DNA of 64,000 bases from Pseudoalteromonas nigrifaciens. Lineage in GTDB: Bacteria; Pseudomonadota; Gammaproteobacteria; Enterobacterales; Alteromonadaceae. The DNA is taken from contig NZ_CP011036.1 in the NCBI RefSeq assembly GCF_002221505.1, positions 806,001 through 870,000 of the forward strand, written 5' to 3'. Each line of letters opens with the position of its first letter. Position 1 is the stretch's first letter. Shown here piece by piece: positions 18,862 to 29,786 of this stretch. The translations under genes were made by a program, and so were the position numbers. The notes under the pieces were generated by a model. The model worked only from the letters and a program-made list of their open reading frames with translations. It made no database searches and had not been told where the DNA came from.

Positions 18862-19797
18862 ATGGCTGGCTATTTTTCAGTTTTATTGGTGCTATTAACC
18901 TTAGGCTCAGGTCTAATATGGTTAATAGACCACTTAATGTTTGCGCCGAAACGAAATGCGCATTTGGCTATGGCAGAGGCTTCTGCTGGTGGTAAATTAG
19001 ATGAAGAAACTGCCGCATTAATCGCACCAGAGCCTATGCTTACTGAAACAGCAAAGTCGATTTTTCCGATGATTGCTGCTATCACTATATTTAGATCGTT
19101 TATGTTTGAACCGTTTCAAATACCTTCAGGTTCAATGATGCCTACTTTATTAGTAGGAGATTTTATTTTAGTGCAAAAGTATTCGTACGGAATTAAAGAC
19201 CCAGTATGGCGCAGCCAATTAGTTGATGTAGGTGAGCCTGAGCGTGGTGATATTATTGTTTTTAAATACCCGCTAGACGAAAAGGTCGATTTTATTAAAC
19301 GCACAATAGGCTTGCCTGGCGATATAATTGTTTATCGTGATAAGCGTTTATATATTCAACCTAATTGTAAAGCTGGTGAAACCCAGCAGGGTGAGCTGCT
19401 TTGTAATGAATTTAATAAAATTGATTTTAAATTAATTAATGATGACGAATTTAAGCAAGGCTCAATGGCATTAGCGCGTTTAAATGAAAACTTAACTACG
19501 TTAAGCCATGATATTTTAATTAACCCTCAGGCGCCTGAACGTAAAGGGCGTTATTATCAGCAACCAGGTACACCTACCGATGAATGGGTTGTTCCTGCTG
19601 ATCATTATTTTATGATGGGTGATAATCGCGATAACAGCCAAGATAGTCGCTTTTGGGGTTTTGTGCCAAAAGAAAACTTGGTGGGTAAAGCTGTCTTTAT
19701 ATGGATGAGTTTTGAATTTGATAATGGCCCAGATGACATTTTACCAGGATGGGTTCCAACTGGTGTTCGTTTTGAACGCCTAGGTAATATTCAATAG
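18862..19797 (+). CDS. lepB: Signal peptidase I
   Basis: Membrane serine protease that removes signal peptides from exported proteins. Two N-terminal membrane segments (about 4-22 and 68-86) precede the periplasmic catalytic domain. The Ser nucleophile is in [13 protein letters not shown] and the Lys general base in [12 protein letters not shown]. The C-terminal box [16 protein letters not shown] is also present. Length 311, slightly shorter than in E. coli (324). The lepA-lepB-rnc-era order is conserved. Confidence 0.97.
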   Translation: MAGYFSVLLVLLTLGSGLIWLIDHLMFAPKRNAHLAMAEASAGGKLDEETAALIAPEPMLTETAKSIFPMIAAITIFRSFMFEPFQIPSGSMMPTLLVGDFILVQKYSYGIKDPVWRSQLVDVGEPERGDIIVFKYPLDEKVDFIKRTIGLPGDIIVYRDKRLYIQPNCKAGETQQGELLCNEFNKIDFKLINDDEFKQGSMALARLNENLTTLSHDILINPQAPERKGRYYQQPGTPTDEWVVPADHYFMMGDNRDNSQDSRFWGFVPKENLVGKAVFIWMSFEFDNGPDDILPGWVPTGVRFERLGNIQ

Positions 19798-19799
19798 CA

Positions 19800-20477
19800 A
19801 TGAAAAAAAATGTAACAGAACTATACAAAACAATAGACTACATATTTGCAGATCAAGGCTTGCTTGAGCAAGCAATGACGCATCGTAGTCATAAAGGTCA
19901 GCATAACGAGCGACTAGAATTTTTAGGCGATTCAATTTTAAGCTTTGTGATTGCAAATGCGCTGTATGCTAAGTTTCCTAAAGCGCGTGAAGGCGATTTA
20001 AGCCGTATGCGCTCTACCTTAGTGCGTGGTCAAACATTGGCTGAATTTGGCTTAGAGTTTGGCTTAGGGGATTATTTACGCTTAGGTCCAGGCGAGCTAA
20101 AAAGTGGCGGCTTTCGTCGCGAGTCAACACTTGCCGATGCCGTAGAGGCGATTATTGGCGCTGTGTTTTTAGATTCGGATATTGAACGCTGTGGCGAATT
20201 AATTTTATCTTGGTATGAAGAGCGTTTAAATGCTATTTCACCAGGGCTTAATCAAAAAGATCCTAAGACCCTGCTGCAAGAGCATTTGCAAGCTCGTAAA
20301 CTATCGTTACCGGGCTATACAGTTGTTGATACAAAAGGCCAGGCACACAATCAAACATTCACGGTTGAATGTATTGTTGATGGCATGGATAGCATTATTT
20401 CTGTTGGTAGCTCGCGTCGTAAAGCCGAACAAAAAGCTGCTGAAAAAGCATTGAAGATACTCAAAAATGAACCTTGA
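19800..20477 (+). CDS. rnc: Ribonuclease III
   Basis: Double-strand-specific endoribonuclease for rRNA processing and mRNA decay. The catalytic signature [11 protein letters not shown] is followed by the second acidic site ([13 protein letters not shown]) and a C-terminal double-stranded RNA-binding domain (about 155-225). Length 225, as in E. coli (226). It overlaps era by 11 bp, implying translational coupling. Confidence 0.98.
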   Translation: MKKNVTELYKTIDYIFADQGLLEQAMTHRSHKGQHNERLEFLGDSILSFVIANALYAKFPKAREGDLSRMRSTLVRGQTLAEFGLEFGLGDYLRLGPGELKSGGFRRESTLADAVEAIIGAVFLDSDIERCGELILSWYEERLNAISPGLNQKDPKTLLQEHLQARKLSLPGYTVVDTKGQAHNQTFTVECIVDGMDSIISVGSSRRKAEQKAAEKALKILKNEP

Positions 20478-21399
20478 TACCTTAATACAACCACACGATG
20501 GCGATATAGATACGTTTTGCGGCATGATCGCAATAGTAGGGCGCCCTAACGTAGGTAAATCTACTTTACTTAATAAAATTATTGAGCAAAAGGTTAGTAT
20601 TACCTCACGTAAGCCACAAACCACACGCCACCGTATTATGGGTATTCATACCGAAGGTAAGCATCAAGCTGTTTACGTTGATACACCTGGGCTACACGTT
20701 GAAGAAAAACGTGCTATTAACCGCTTAATGAACCGCGCAGCATCTAGTTCAATTGGTGATGTAGAGCTTATTATATTTGTAGTTGAAGGCACCCACTGGA
20801 ATGCCGATGACGACATGGTACTTAATAAAGTATCGCAAAGTGGTAAGCCGGTATTATTGGTGATCAATAAAATAGATTTAGTAAAAGATCGCGACCTAGT
20901 ACTGCCTCATATGAAGTGGTTAGGCGACAAGTTTGACTTTATTGGTATTATGCCAGTGTCGGCTGAGCAAGGTAAAAATATCGACTTGATCAAAGCTGAA
21001 GTAACTAAACGCCTTCAGCCAAGTGAATTTTATTTTCCAGAAGACTACGTAACCGACCGTTCAATGCGCTTTATGGCAGCAGAAACCATTCGTGAAAAGC
21101 TAATGCGTTTTATGGGCGAGGAGCTACCGTATTCTGTTACTGTTGAAATAGAGCAGTTTAAATGGCAAGAAAACGGTATTTGGCATATCAATGGTTTAAT
21201 ACTCGTTGAGCGCGAAACACAAAAGCGTATGGTGATTGGTAATAAAGGCGAAAAGCTAAAAACCATTGGTCGCGAAGCACGTAAAGATCTTGAAGAAATG
21301 CTCGATAATAAAGTGTTTTTAGAGCTTTGGGTTAAAGTTAAATCGGGTTGGGCTGATGACGAGCGCGCATTAAGAAGCCTAGGTTATGGTGAAGACTAA
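20467..21399 (+). CDS. era: GTPase Era
   Basis: Essential GTPase for 16S rRNA maturation and 30S assembly. G1 is [10 protein letters not shown]3 is DTPG and G4 is NKID; the C-terminal KH domain carries [15 protein letters not shown]. Relative to E. coli Era, a short N-terminal extension of about 10 residues precedes the G domain. It overlaps rnc and is followed 22 bp later by recO. Confidence 0.98.
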   Translation: MNLDTLIQPHDGDIDTFCGMIAIVGRPNVGKSTLLNKIIEQKVSITSRKPQTTRHRIMGIHTEGKHQAVYVDTPGLHVEEKRAINRLMNRAASSSIGDVELIIFVVEGTHWNADDDMVLNKVSQSGKPVLLVINKIDLVKDRDLVLPHMKWLGDKFDFIGIMPVSAEQGKNIDLIKAEVTKRLQPSEFYFPEDYVTDRSMRFMAAETIREKLMRFMGEELPYSVTVEIEQFKWQENGIWHINGLILVERETQKRMVIGNKGEKLKTIGREARKDLEEMLDNKVFLELWVKVKSGWADDERALRSLGYGED

Positions 21400-21421
21400 T
21401 AATCTGCTAGCAGTTTAAATT

Positions 21422-22114
21422 ATGGATAGCGACTTCTACAGAGCGTATTTATTACATCGGCGTCCTTATAGTGACTCCCAAGTAATGCTTGATATGCTAG
21501 TAGAAGGCGTTGGCCAACTTAGAATGCTAGCCCGTATTAGTGGCCGCCAGGCCACTAAACATAAAGCGCAATTACAACCTTTCCAAGCCTTGTTGGTACA
21601 TTACAACGGCAAGTACGATTTAAAATACATCAACAAATTTGAACTGCACGGTACGCCACTTTTTTTAAAAGGTGATGAGCTTTATTGCGGCTTTTATTTA
21701 AATGAATTAACTAATCGAATTGTGCCAATTAATGAACCGATTGATCAGGTTTTTCAGCTTTATAATACGCACTTAAAAAACCTTAATAGCGGTGCTAATT
21801 TACAAGCAGTACTGCGTTCTTACGAATTTCAACTATTAGAACTATTAGGTTATGGCGTCGATTTTAGTTTTGACGCCAGCGGTGAACCCATAGATGAAAA
21901 GCGAACGTATAGCTATTTTGCAGAAGTTGGCTTTTTAGTACAAGACGATCCGCGCTCTGGATTTAGCGGTTTGCAACTTAATGCCATAGCTAATCATGAC
22001 TTTAGCCAAGCAGATGTGCTATATATGGCAAAGCAATTAAGCCGCTACTTATTAAAGCCACTACTTGGTAATAAACCATTAAAAAGTCGTGAGTTATTTG
22101 CGGCCTCTCAATAA
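21422..22114 (+). CDS. recO: DNA repair protein RecO
   Basis: Recombination mediator of the RecFOR pathway; loads RecA on SSB-coated gaps. An N-terminal OB fold ([18 protein letters not shown]) is followed by an alpha-helical domain. The zinc-finger cysteines of some RecO proteins are absent, as is common in gammaproteobacteria. 230 residues, between era and pdxJ in the conserved order. Confidence 0.95.
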   Translation: MDSDFYRAYLLHRRPYSDSQVMLDMLVEGVGQLRMLARISGRQATKHKAQLQPFQALLVHYNGKYDLKYINKFELHGTPLFLKGDELYCGFYLNELTNRIVPINEPIDQVFQLYNTHLKNLNSGANLQAVLRSYEFQLLELLGYGVDFSFDASGEPIDEKRTYSYFAEVGFLVQDDPRSGFSGLQLNAIANHDFSQADVLYMAKQLSRYLLKPLLGNKPLKSRELFAASQ

Positions 22115-22136
22115 ACGTAATTTTACAGGTAAAATA

Positions 22137-22868
22137 ATGAAAGATATTCTTTTGGGTGTAAACGTTGATCATATTGCAACACTTCGCCAAGCACGTGGCA
22201 CTAGCTACCCTGATCCAGCACATGCAGCAAGTGTAGCTGAGCATGCAGGAGCCGACGGTATCACTATTCATTTACGTGAAGATCGCCGTCATATTCAAGA
22301 CCGTGACGTGTATGTAATGGCTAAAACCATACAAACACGCATGAACCTTGAAACAGCCGTAACCGATGAAATGATCAATATTGCACTTGAGGTAAAACCT
22401 GAGTACGTATGCCTAGTGCCAGAAAAACGCGAAGAGCTAACCACCGAAGGCGGACTTGATGTGGCGGGTAATCTTGAAAAAATTACCGCAGCAACAAAAA
22501 CCTTGAGCGACGCAGGTATTAAAGTTTCGTTATTTATTGATGCCGATAAAGCGCAGCTAGATGCAGCTAAAGCAACAGGCGCTCCGTATGTTGAAATTCA
22601 TACCGGTGCTTATGCAGATGCTACAACCGATGAGGCAATAAGCAAAGAGCTTGAACATATTCGCCAAGGCGTTAAATACGCAGCCAGTATTGGCTTAATT
22701 GTCAATGCGGGCCATGGTTTGCATTACCATAATGTAAAACCAATTGCCGCAATGGAAGAAATTTATGAGCTTAATATTGGTCACGCCATTATTGCTCGTG
22801 CCGCCATTGATGGGCTAGATAAAGCCGTACGCGATATGAAACGCTTAATGCTTGAAGCGCGTGCCTAA
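22137..22868 (+). CDS. pdxJ: Pyridoxine 5'-phosphate synthase
   Basis: TIM-barrel enzyme condensing 3-amino-1-hydroxyacetone phosphate with deoxyxylulose 5-phosphate to make pyridoxine 5'-phosphate. [20 protein letters not shown] at the N-terminus, HLREDRRHI and [11 protein letters not shown] are family motifs. ATG 22137 gives 243 residues, equal to E. coli PdxJ; the frame is open upstream into recO but lacks a better start. Confidence 0.97.
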   Translation: MKDILLGVNVDHIATLRQARGTSYPDPAHAASVAEHAGADGITIHLREDRRHIQDRDVYVMAKTIQTRMNLETAVTDEMINIALEVKPEYVCLVPEKREELTTEGGLDVAGNLEKITAATKTLSDAGIKVSLFIDADKAQLDAAKATGAPYVEIHTGAYADATTDEAISKELEHIRQGVKYAASIGLIVNAGHGLHYHNVKPIAAMEEIYELNIGHAIIARAAIDGLDKAVRDMKRLMLEARA

Positions 22869-23003
22869 AGCCTCGCTTTAAATAAGCTACTTGAAGCTTC
22901 TTGCTACTTAGTTATATTAGGTGCATGGAGCTTCTAATTTTGAGCCCGGCTGTTATGCAAGTTAGCAACTAGCTTGGGTGAGTACAATTAAAGCCACTAA
23001 AAG

Positions 23004-23372
23004 TTAAGAATATACTGCCAAAATAGCGCCACTTGGGTCGCGAATAATAAAATAGCTTTCGCCACCATATTCAATCGGCCCTTTAATAATTTCACCTCCT
23101 AACTCCAGCGTTTTTTGTGCGCTAAGCTGAGCATTTTCTACGCGAACATACATTAACCACTGTGCTGGTAAATCGGCGTTATCGCCCTTAGCATGGCAAA
23201 TGCCTGCTATTGTCCCTTGTGCGTTATTCATATTAAAATCATTGTAACTGCCCATATCTACAGGCTCTTTTTGCCAACCAACAACGTGTGCATAAAAGTC
23301 GCTGATTTGTTGTGCATCAGCCACAGTAAGATCGCGCCATTCAATACTACCAATTACCTTGTTATTGCTCAT
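23004..23372 (-). CDS. VOC-family (glyoxalase/bleomycin-resistance-like) protein
   Basis: A small beta-alpha-beta-beta-beta module protein of 122 residues, with the opening EWRDLTVADAQQISDFYAHV and the closing YFIIRDPSGAILAVYS typical of the vicinal oxygen chelate fold. The substrate cannot be deduced. It stands alone between pdxJ (convergent) and barA (same strand). Confidence 0.85.
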   Translation of the reverse strand: MSNNKVIGSIEWRDLTVADAQQISDFYAHVVGWQKEPVDMGSYNDFNMNNAQGTIAGICHAKGDNADLPAQWLMYVRVENAQLSAQKTLELGGEIIKGPIEYGGESYFIIRDPSGAILAVYS

Positions 23373-23434
23373 AAAGTCTCTTCCTATTTATTGTACTGAT
23401 GGCGCAATAGCTATCGTTTTATAGTTTTGAGCCT

Positions 23435-26191
23435 TTAATTTTTAGCATCAAGTAGTAAGTTTTCTAGCTCGTCTTGTAGTTCAAATAACTCAGGTTCAAT
23501 GCTGGCTAATACGCAGTTACTTTTTAACGCGGTTTCGATTGTTTCGGCCAGCGACTTTAATTTAGGAACGCCAGTGTAGCAACACGCACCATGTAACTTA
23601 TGAATAATGCTAAGTACCTGTTTGCAGTCTTCATCGGCAATAGCTTGTGCTAATAGGCTAAGTGTTTCGGGCACGCTGAGTAATAACATATTGAGCATTT
23701 CTAATGCCAGCTCACTTTTACCGCCAGCATGTTGCAGTGCTATGCCCCAATCAAGGCGCACACTCTTAAAAGGGGGCGGGCTTTGTGGCATGTTTTTTAG
23801 TTTATCGCGGCTAACCGGTAGTTGTGGGCTGTGATCGCAAATAATTTGATTGAGCATGTCCTCATCAATCGGTTTAGTTAAATAGCCTTCAAAACCGTCT
23901 TTTAATAACTGCTCTTTTTCGCTATGCAGTGCATGTGCGGTCACTGCAATTATTGGAGTATCTTCGTTTAATGATGATTCTTTAATTAACTTACAGGCAG
24001 TAATACCATCCATAATTGGCATTTGTATGTCCATAAATATTACGTCGTACTTGTGGCTTTTACTCAAACTGTAAGCTTGCGAGCCATTGTGCGCAGTGTC
24101 TATTAGCTCAACCTGCTCATTAAGTAAGGTATAAATTAATTTTAAGTTAGCGTCATTATCGTCAACTACTAATACTTTTAACGGCAAGAGTGTTTGCTCA
24201 TTTTGCTCAATGTTGTGCACCGGGTGATCTAATCGATACGGCGCGGCAAGTAGTTCACACAATTTACGATGGTTAAGCGGTTTACTTAAGCAGGCATCAG
24301 CGCCGCTGCCAATAAAGGCTTCACGCATACTATGCGATACCGTGTTGAGCATTAAATATAAATAGTCGGTTGATTCACGCACCGCTTTTACATGAGCCTT
24401 TAAACGCTGCATATCGTTAACCGAGGCCATATCACCAATGATACAAATATCATATTGCTGCTCTTTATTGTCGATTGCTGCTAAAAATTCTGCATCGCTA
24501 AAGCAGCCGGTCACACTTATTTGCCATTCGTTAAGCAAAGATAAAACAGCATGATGGGTGTGCTCGTGTGGCTCTAAATATAAAACATGCTTACCGAGCA
24601 AAGATTTAGTTGGTAAGTCACTGGCAAACACATGATTAGGCAGTCTAAATACGCCATTAAAGGTAAAGCAGGTGCCATTACCAGGGGCTGAGTTAAGTGT
24701 AATTTTACCACTCATGGCCTCTACAATATGCTTGGTGATAATTAGCCCCAAGCCAGTGCCACCAAATTTACGGGTAATACTTGAATCGGCTTGGCCAAAG
24801 GCGGTAAATAATGCATCTTGCTTATCAACAGGAATACCTACGCCGGTATCGGCCACTGAGACTAAAATAGAGGTGCGCTCATCATCGAGTAGTCTATGGC
24901 TAATGTCGACTTTTATAGCGCCTTTTTCGGTAAACTTAATTGCGTTACTTAATAAATTAATTAAAACTTGTTTTAATCGCGTAGGATCACCGGTTAGGTG
25001 ATCGGGCACTTGCGGGCTAATATAAATAGACAGCTCAAGCTGCTTATCATGGGCGCTTGGGGCTAACAGCGTCATTACTTCGTTAACGGTATCGCGCAAC
25101 TGAAACTGAATAGACTCAAGTTCCATAGCGCCTGCTTCTAATTTTGAAAAGTCTAATATATCGCTAATAATGGTCATTAAACTATTAGCCGACAGTTCAA
25201 TGGTATCTAAGTAATCTTTTTGGTTTTTATTTAATGGCGTTTTATGCAGCTGACGCGTAAAACCAATCACGCCATTTAAAGGGGTGCGTAGCTCATGACT
25301 CATTTTTGCCAAAAAGTCAGATTTAACCCGGTTGGCATCTTGGGCTTCTTTTTTGGCCATAGTGAGCTGAATATTTTGCGTTTCGTACTGCTCTAGTGTT
25401 TCGCGGTAATCACTGGTGGCTTGATCAATGTTTTTTTGCATTTCATCTTTTTGCATCACCATAGAGTAAGAAATAGTATTTAACCCTTCGCGGAGCAACT
25501 CAAACTCACCAACCATAGATTCGTTTAAACCAGTTTCTCTTTTACCTTCCACGAGCCTATCGGTTGCCAGTACTAATTTATTAAGAGGGCTCATAAACAT
25601 ATGGCTAAGTTTAAGTGCTAAAATGGCGGCCAAGACCAAGGCTAGTATAATAACAATACCACTGACCAGTAAGGCCCTTTGCTGACCAATAACTGCTTGA
25701 TCTCTATTTAACTGTAATACTACAGTTCCTAGTGAGGTTTGAAATATCGATTTATCCCATTTTGTATCAGGACTTGTGTGATTAATAATGGGTGTAAAAA
25801 AGGTAATTAAATCATCTGTTTTATGAACTTGAGTGGCATTAAGATTATTTAGTTGCTCGTTGTTGAGCAAGTCATCAAACGAGCGATGATAGTTACTGGT
25901 TATTATTAGCTTATTATTGTCGTCAAATAATGCAATCGCTTTTACTACTGGGGAGTGCTTATTGTGGGTATAGCTAATGACACGATTTAGTAGTTGTTTG
26001 TTTTTTTCAAGTAATGGCTGCTCAAGTGCAATAGCAAGGGGCTCTGAAATAGTAGTCCCTTGTTGATATAAAATTTCATCAAGCTCAATGTAACGATTTA
26101 TTGTAAAATAACCACCGAGTAACAATCCAATGATCACCGTGGGGATCAGAGTGAGTGTTAAAACAGAATCGCGTAAGCCTAATTTAGTCAT
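23435..26191 (-). CDS. barA: Hybrid sensor histidine kinase BarA
   Basis: Tripartite sensor of the BarA/UvrY (GacS/GacA) pathway, which controls Csr small RNAs and carbon metabolism. Order: TM1, a periplasmic sensor domain (about 30-170), TM2 (about 173-195), HAMP, HisKA with MSHELRTPLNG, an HATPase domain with the FGGTGLGL box, a degenerate receiver (about 545-660), an intact receiver with MDIQMPIMDG, and a C-terminal Hpt domain with the HKLHGACCY histidine. At 918 residues it equals E. coli BarA in length, and it is likewise divergent from rlmD. Confidence 0.95.
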   Translation of the reverse strand: MTKLGLRDSVLTLTLIPTVIIGLLLGGYFTINRYIELDEILYQQGTTISEPLAIALEQPLLEKNKQLLNRVISYTHNKHSPVVKAIALFDDNNKLIITSNYHRSFDDLLNNEQLNNLNATQVHKTDDLITFFTPIINHTSPDTKWDKSIFQTSLGTVVLQLNRDQAVIGQQRALLVSGIVIILALVLAAILALKLSHMFMSPLNKLVLATDRLVEGKRETGLNESMVGEFELLREGLNTISYSMVMQKDEMQKNIDQATSDYRETLEQYETQNIQLTMAKKEAQDANRVKSDFLAKMSHELRTPLNGVIGFTRQLHKTPLNKNQKDYLDTIELSANSLMTIISDILDFSKLEAGAMELESIQFQLRDTVNEVMTLLAPSAHDKQLELSIYISPQVPDHLTGDPTRLKQVLINLLSNAIKFTEKGAIKVDISHRLLDDERTSILVSVADTGVGIPVDKQDALFTAFGQADSSITRKFGGTGLGLIITKHIVEAMSGKITLNSAPGNGTCFTFNGVFRLPNHVFASDLPTKSLLGKHVLYLEPHEHTHHAVLSLLNEWQISVTGCFSDAEFLAAIDNKEQQYDICIIGDMASVNDMQRLKAHVKAVRESTDYLYLMLNTVSHSMREAFIGSGADACLSKPLNHRKLCELLAAPYRLDHPVHNIEQNEQTLLPLKVLVVDDNDANLKLIYTLLNEQVELIDTAHNGSQAYSLSKSHKYDVIFMDIQMPIMDGITACKLIKESSLNEDTPIIAVTAHALHSEKEQLLKDGFEGYLTKPIDEDMLNQIICDHSPQLPVSRDKLKNMPQSPPPFKSVRLDWGIALQHAGGKSELALEMLNMLLLSVPETLSLLAQAIADEDCKQVLSIIHKLHGACCYTGVPKLKSLAETIETALKSNCVLASIEPELFELQDELENLLLDAKN

Positions 26192-26293
26192 ATTGGGAGC
26201 GTTATTATTGTTATCAGCATGCTCAGAGTATATACGGATAATGAGGTATTCTGCAATTGGAGTCGATTCATCAAATGTTTAAGGTAATGCCTA

Positions 26294-27619
26294 ATGGCGC
26301 AAATATTTAAAGCAACAAAAAAACCGCTAAAACAACAGTCTTTAGTGCTCGATATCACCGCCATGGATCACCATGGTCGCGGCATAGCGAAACACAATAA
26401 TAAAGTGTGCTTTGTAAGTAATGCTTTGCCAAACGAGCAAGTAAAAGCCACCATTGTTGCCGACAAAGCGCGTTACAGCGAAGCGCAAACACATAAAGTA
26501 TTACAGGCGAGTGAATATCGCGTAGCGCCGTTTTGTGAGCATTATAATCAATGTGGTGGTTGTCAGTTACAGCATTTAGATAGCAGCCAACAGGTAGTCG
26601 AAAAGCAAATAGCAGTGAGCAAATTATTTGAAAAGTTTGCCAAGCTTGATGAATTAAACTGGCAAGCACCCTTATTAAGTAAAGCCACTCATTACCGACG
26701 AAGTGCTCGTTTAGCGGTAATGTTTGATAAAAAAGCAAAAAAAATGCATGTAGGCTATAGAGCAAGTGGCTCTAAAAGTATTATTAGTATTAATGAGTGC
26801 CCAGTACTAAGTGAAGTATTTGCAAATGTATTTACTGTATTTGATAACTTAATTAATCAACACAAGGCATTGCACAGTGTATCTCACTTGCAATTGTGCC
26901 AAGGCGATGAGCAAAACTTTGTTATTATTCGCCACACAAAACCTATTTCAGAGGATATAAAAGCACTGGTAGCACAAAGTGCCGCTGAGCAACAATGGCA
27001 ATTAGTGTGGCAAAGCGAAAGTGAAGTGATTGAACACTCACATTTAGCCATGCCATTTTATGCACTTGAAGAGTTAGGGTTAAAGTTTGAATTTGGCTTA
27101 AATAACTTTATCCAAGTTAATGCTAGCGTTAATCAAGCAATGCTTAAACAAGCACAAAATTGGCTGGCACTAAAAGGCGACGAAAACGTATTAGATTTAT
27201 TTTGTGGTATTGGTAACTTTTCACTAGTGCTGGCAAAACAAGCAAAAACAGTAATTGGTGTAGAAGGGGTTGCTTCAGCGGTTGCAATGGCAACGCAAAA
27301 TGCGCACACTAACTCAATCACTAATGCTCAATTTAATTGCTTTGATTTAACAAATAAAATTGAAACGGCTTCGTGGTTTAATAAAAATTTAGATGTACTG
27401 GTGTTAGACCCCTCACGTACTGGGGCGATAACGGTATTAGAACAACTTCCTTTAAAGCAGTTTAAAACTATTTTATACGTCTCATGCGACCCTGTTACTT
27501 TAGCCCGTGACAGCGCTATTATTTCGCAAGCAGGCTTTGAACTGCATAAAATTGGGCTAATGAATATGTTTCCGCACACCGGACATATTGAAACTATGGC
27601 GTTATTTCAACGGAGGTAA
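26294..27619 (+). CDS. rlmD: 23S rRNA (uracil-1939-C5)-methyltransferase RlmD
   Basis: SAM-dependent Fe-S methyltransferase modifying U1939 of 23S rRNA. An N-terminal TRAM domain is followed by the Fe-S ligand cluster CEHYNQCGGCQ with a fourth Cys in NECPVL. The SAM motif is DLFCGIGNFS and the catalytic Cys is in SCDPVTLARD. 441 residues, full length. It begins the rightward rlmD-relA-mazG run, with relA starting 8 bp later. Confidence 0.96.
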   Translation: MAQIFKATKKPLKQQSLVLDITAMDHHGRGIAKHNNKVCFVSNALPNEQVKATIVADKARYSEAQTHKVLQASEYRVAPFCEHYNQCGGCQLQHLDSSQQVVEKQIAVSKLFEKFAKLDELNWQAPLLSKATHYRRSARLAVMFDKKAKKMHVGYRASGSKSIISINECPVLSEVFANVFTVFDNLINQHKALHSVSHLQLCQGDEQNFVIIRHTKPISEDIKALVAQSAAEQQWQLVWQSESEVIEHSHLAMPFYALEELGLKFEFGLNNFIQVNASVNQAMLKQAQNWLALKGDENVLDLFCGIGNFSLVLAKQAKTVIGVEGVASAVAMATQNAHTNSITNAQFNCFDLTNKIETASWFNKNLDVLVLDPSRTGAITVLEQLPLKQFKTILYVSCDPVTLARDSAIISQAGFELHKIGLMNMFPHTGHIETMALFQRR

Positions 27620-27627
27620 AGCGCATT

Positions 27628-29784
27628 ATGGTAGCTACACGTCAATCACATCAACAGGATGAAACCGGGGATTTTGCTAGTCGCTTAAAGTTACTTGCTC
27701 TGTCGGCAGAAAAAGTAGAGCTGCTTAATAAAGCACAGGCACTTTGTTTAGCGTGCGACAATACCACCCGACAAAGCACAGCCATTGAAATGGTCGAAAT
27801 TTTAGCCGAGCTTAATCTTGATGCAGACTCATTAGCTACTGCTTATTTAACGCCGTATTTTATAAATAACTTAGTCACCCTTGAAACTGTTGAAGAGCAG
27901 CTAGGTAGCAGTATTGCGGTATTGCTAAACGGGGTCGCACAAATGGCGACTATTAGCACTTTGGCGCATCAAGGAAAAGGCACGGTACAGGTTGATAATA
28001 TTCGCCGTATGTTACTTGCTATGGTAGAGGATGTGCGCGCGGTTGTTATTAAGTTAGCAGAGCAAGTATGTCATTTACGCAATGTAAAAAATGCCGCAGA
28101 AGAAGAGCGCGTTATTGCCGCCAAAGAAACCGCCGACATTTTTGCACCACTGGCAAACCGCTTAGGTATAGGGCAATTAAAGTGGGAGCTTGAAGACTTA
28201 TCGTTTAGGTATTTACACCCCAATATTTATAAAAACATTGCCAAACAGCTTGATGACAAACGCTTAGCGCGTGAAGCCTACATGGAAGACATGGTAGCGC
28301 AAGTTAAAAGGCGCTTAAGCGAGGCGGGCATAGAAGCTGAGGTTTACGGGCGACCAAAGCATATTTACAGCATTTATAAAAAAATGGCGCAAAAAAACTA
28401 CGAGTTTGATCAACTGTTTGATATTCGTGCAATGCGTATTGTGGTGCAGCGCCTGCAAGATTGTTACGGCGCACTGGGCATAGTGCACACTAACTGGCGT
28501 CATTTGCATAAAGAGTTTGACGACTACGTAGCCACGCCAAAGCAAAATGGCTATCAGTCTATTCATACCGTGGTATTTGGCCCCGAAGGCAAAACGGTAG
28601 AGATTCAAATTCGCACTAGCGATATGCACCAAGATGCCGAGTTGGGTGTTGCTGCGCATTGGATGTATAAAGAAGGCGCATTGCCAGGGCGAGGCTCAGG
28701 TTATGAGCAAAAAATTAGCTGGTTGCGTAAACTATTACAATGGCAAGAAGAAGTGGTTGATGGCAGCGACCTAGCGCAAGAGCTTAAAAACCAAGTGGTA
28801 GAAGACCGTGTATACGTATTTACCCCGCGCGGCGATATTTTTGATTTACCACTGGGAGCAACACCATTAGATTTTGCTTATTATATTCACTCTAATGTGG
28901 GGCATCGTTGTATTGGCGCTAAAGTATTTGGCAAAATAGTGCCATTTACCCATCAATTAAGCACCGGCGATCAGGTAGAAATTCTTACCCAAAAACAGCC
29001 AAACCCCAGCCGCGATTGGTTAAACCCGTCATTAGGCTATATAAAATCATCGCGTGCTAGAGCAAAAATACACCATTGGTTTAAACAGCTCGATCGCGAC
29101 AAAAATCTTAGTGCCGGTAAAGAAATACTTGATAACGAACTGCAAAAGCTCGATTTAAATTATAGAGACTTAGCACCCGCTATTAAGCGTTTTAACTTTA
29201 AAGAGCTCGACGATTTAATGGTCGCCATTGGCGCAGGCGATATTCGCCTTAATCAAATGCTTAACTTTGTTACCGATCGCCCCGAAGACGAGCCGGTAAT
29301 ACGCTTTAAAACCCCAACAAAAGTAACCGGCGATAATAACGGTATTGTGGTTGACGGCGTAGGCAGTTTAATGAGTCATGTTGCTAAATGTTGTCGTCCG
29401 GTTCCGGGGGATGAAATTATTGGCTATATAACGCAAGGGCGCGGTATTGGTGTACATCGTGATGATTGCGACTCGTTTGATAATTTAAAAACTCAGCACC
29501 CAGAGCGGGTTATTTCTGTAAGCTGGTCAGACGATATTCATAACTCCTATGCGCTAAGTATTAGAATAGAAGCCAGCGATCGCTCAGGTTTAATTCGTGA
29601 CATAAGTGTAGTGTTAGCCAACGAAAAAGTGAATGTGCTAAATATGAATGTAAATACCGTTGATGATAATCAAATTGCTATATTTACTATGCAAATAGAG
29701 GTACACGATCTGTCGGGTACTAATAGAGTGCTTTCTAAGTTACACCAAATTGAAGGTGTACACAGTGCAAAGCGAGGGCAATAA
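27628..29784 (+). CDS. relA: GTP pyrophosphokinase RelA
   Basis: Ribosome-associated (p)ppGpp synthetase of the stringent response. The N-terminal pseudo-hydrolase domain lacks the HD pair (IAVLLNGVAQMATI where SpoT has HDxxED), so the enzyme should be synthetase-only. The synthetase domain has GRPKHIYSIYKKM and NGYQSIHTVV. TGS (VYVFTPRGDIFDLPLGATP), helical, zinc-finger (AKCCRPVPGDEIIGY) and C-terminal ACT domains follow. 718 residues; ribosome site GAGG before ATG 27628. Confidence 0.97.
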   Translation: MVATRQSHQQDETGDFASRLKLLALSAEKVELLNKAQALCLACDNTTRQSTAIEMVEILAELNLDADSLATAYLTPYFINNLVTLETVEEQLGSSIAVLLNGVAQMATISTLAHQGKGTVQVDNIRRMLLAMVEDVRAVVIKLAEQVCHLRNVKNAAEEERVIAAKETADIFAPLANRLGIGQLKWELEDLSFRYLHPNIYKNIAKQLDDKRLAREAYMEDMVAQVKRRLSEAGIEAEVYGRPKHIYSIYKKMAQKNYEFDQLFDIRAMRIVVQRLQDCYGALGIVHTNWRHLHKEFDDYVATPKQNGYQSIHTVVFGPEGKTVEIQIRTSDMHQDAELGVAAHWMYKEGALPGRGSGYEQKISWLRKLLQWQEEVVDGSDLAQELKNQVVEDRVYVFTPRGDIFDLPLGATPLDFAYYIHSNVGHRCIGAKVFGKIVPFTHQLSTGDQVEILTQKQPNPSRDWLNPSLGYIKSSRARAKIHHWFKQLDRDKNLSAGKEILDNELQKLDLNYRDLAPAIKRFNFKELDDLMVAIGAGDIRLNQMLNFVTDRPEDEPVIRFKTPTKVTGDNNGIVVDGVGSLMSHVAKCCRPVPGDEIIGYITQGRGIGVHRDDCDSFDNLKTQHPERVISVSWSDDIHNSYALSIRIEASDRSGLIRDISVVLANEKVNVLNMNVNTVDDNQIAIFTMQIEVHDLSGTNRVLSKLHQIEGVHSAKRGQ

Positions 29785-29786
29785 AT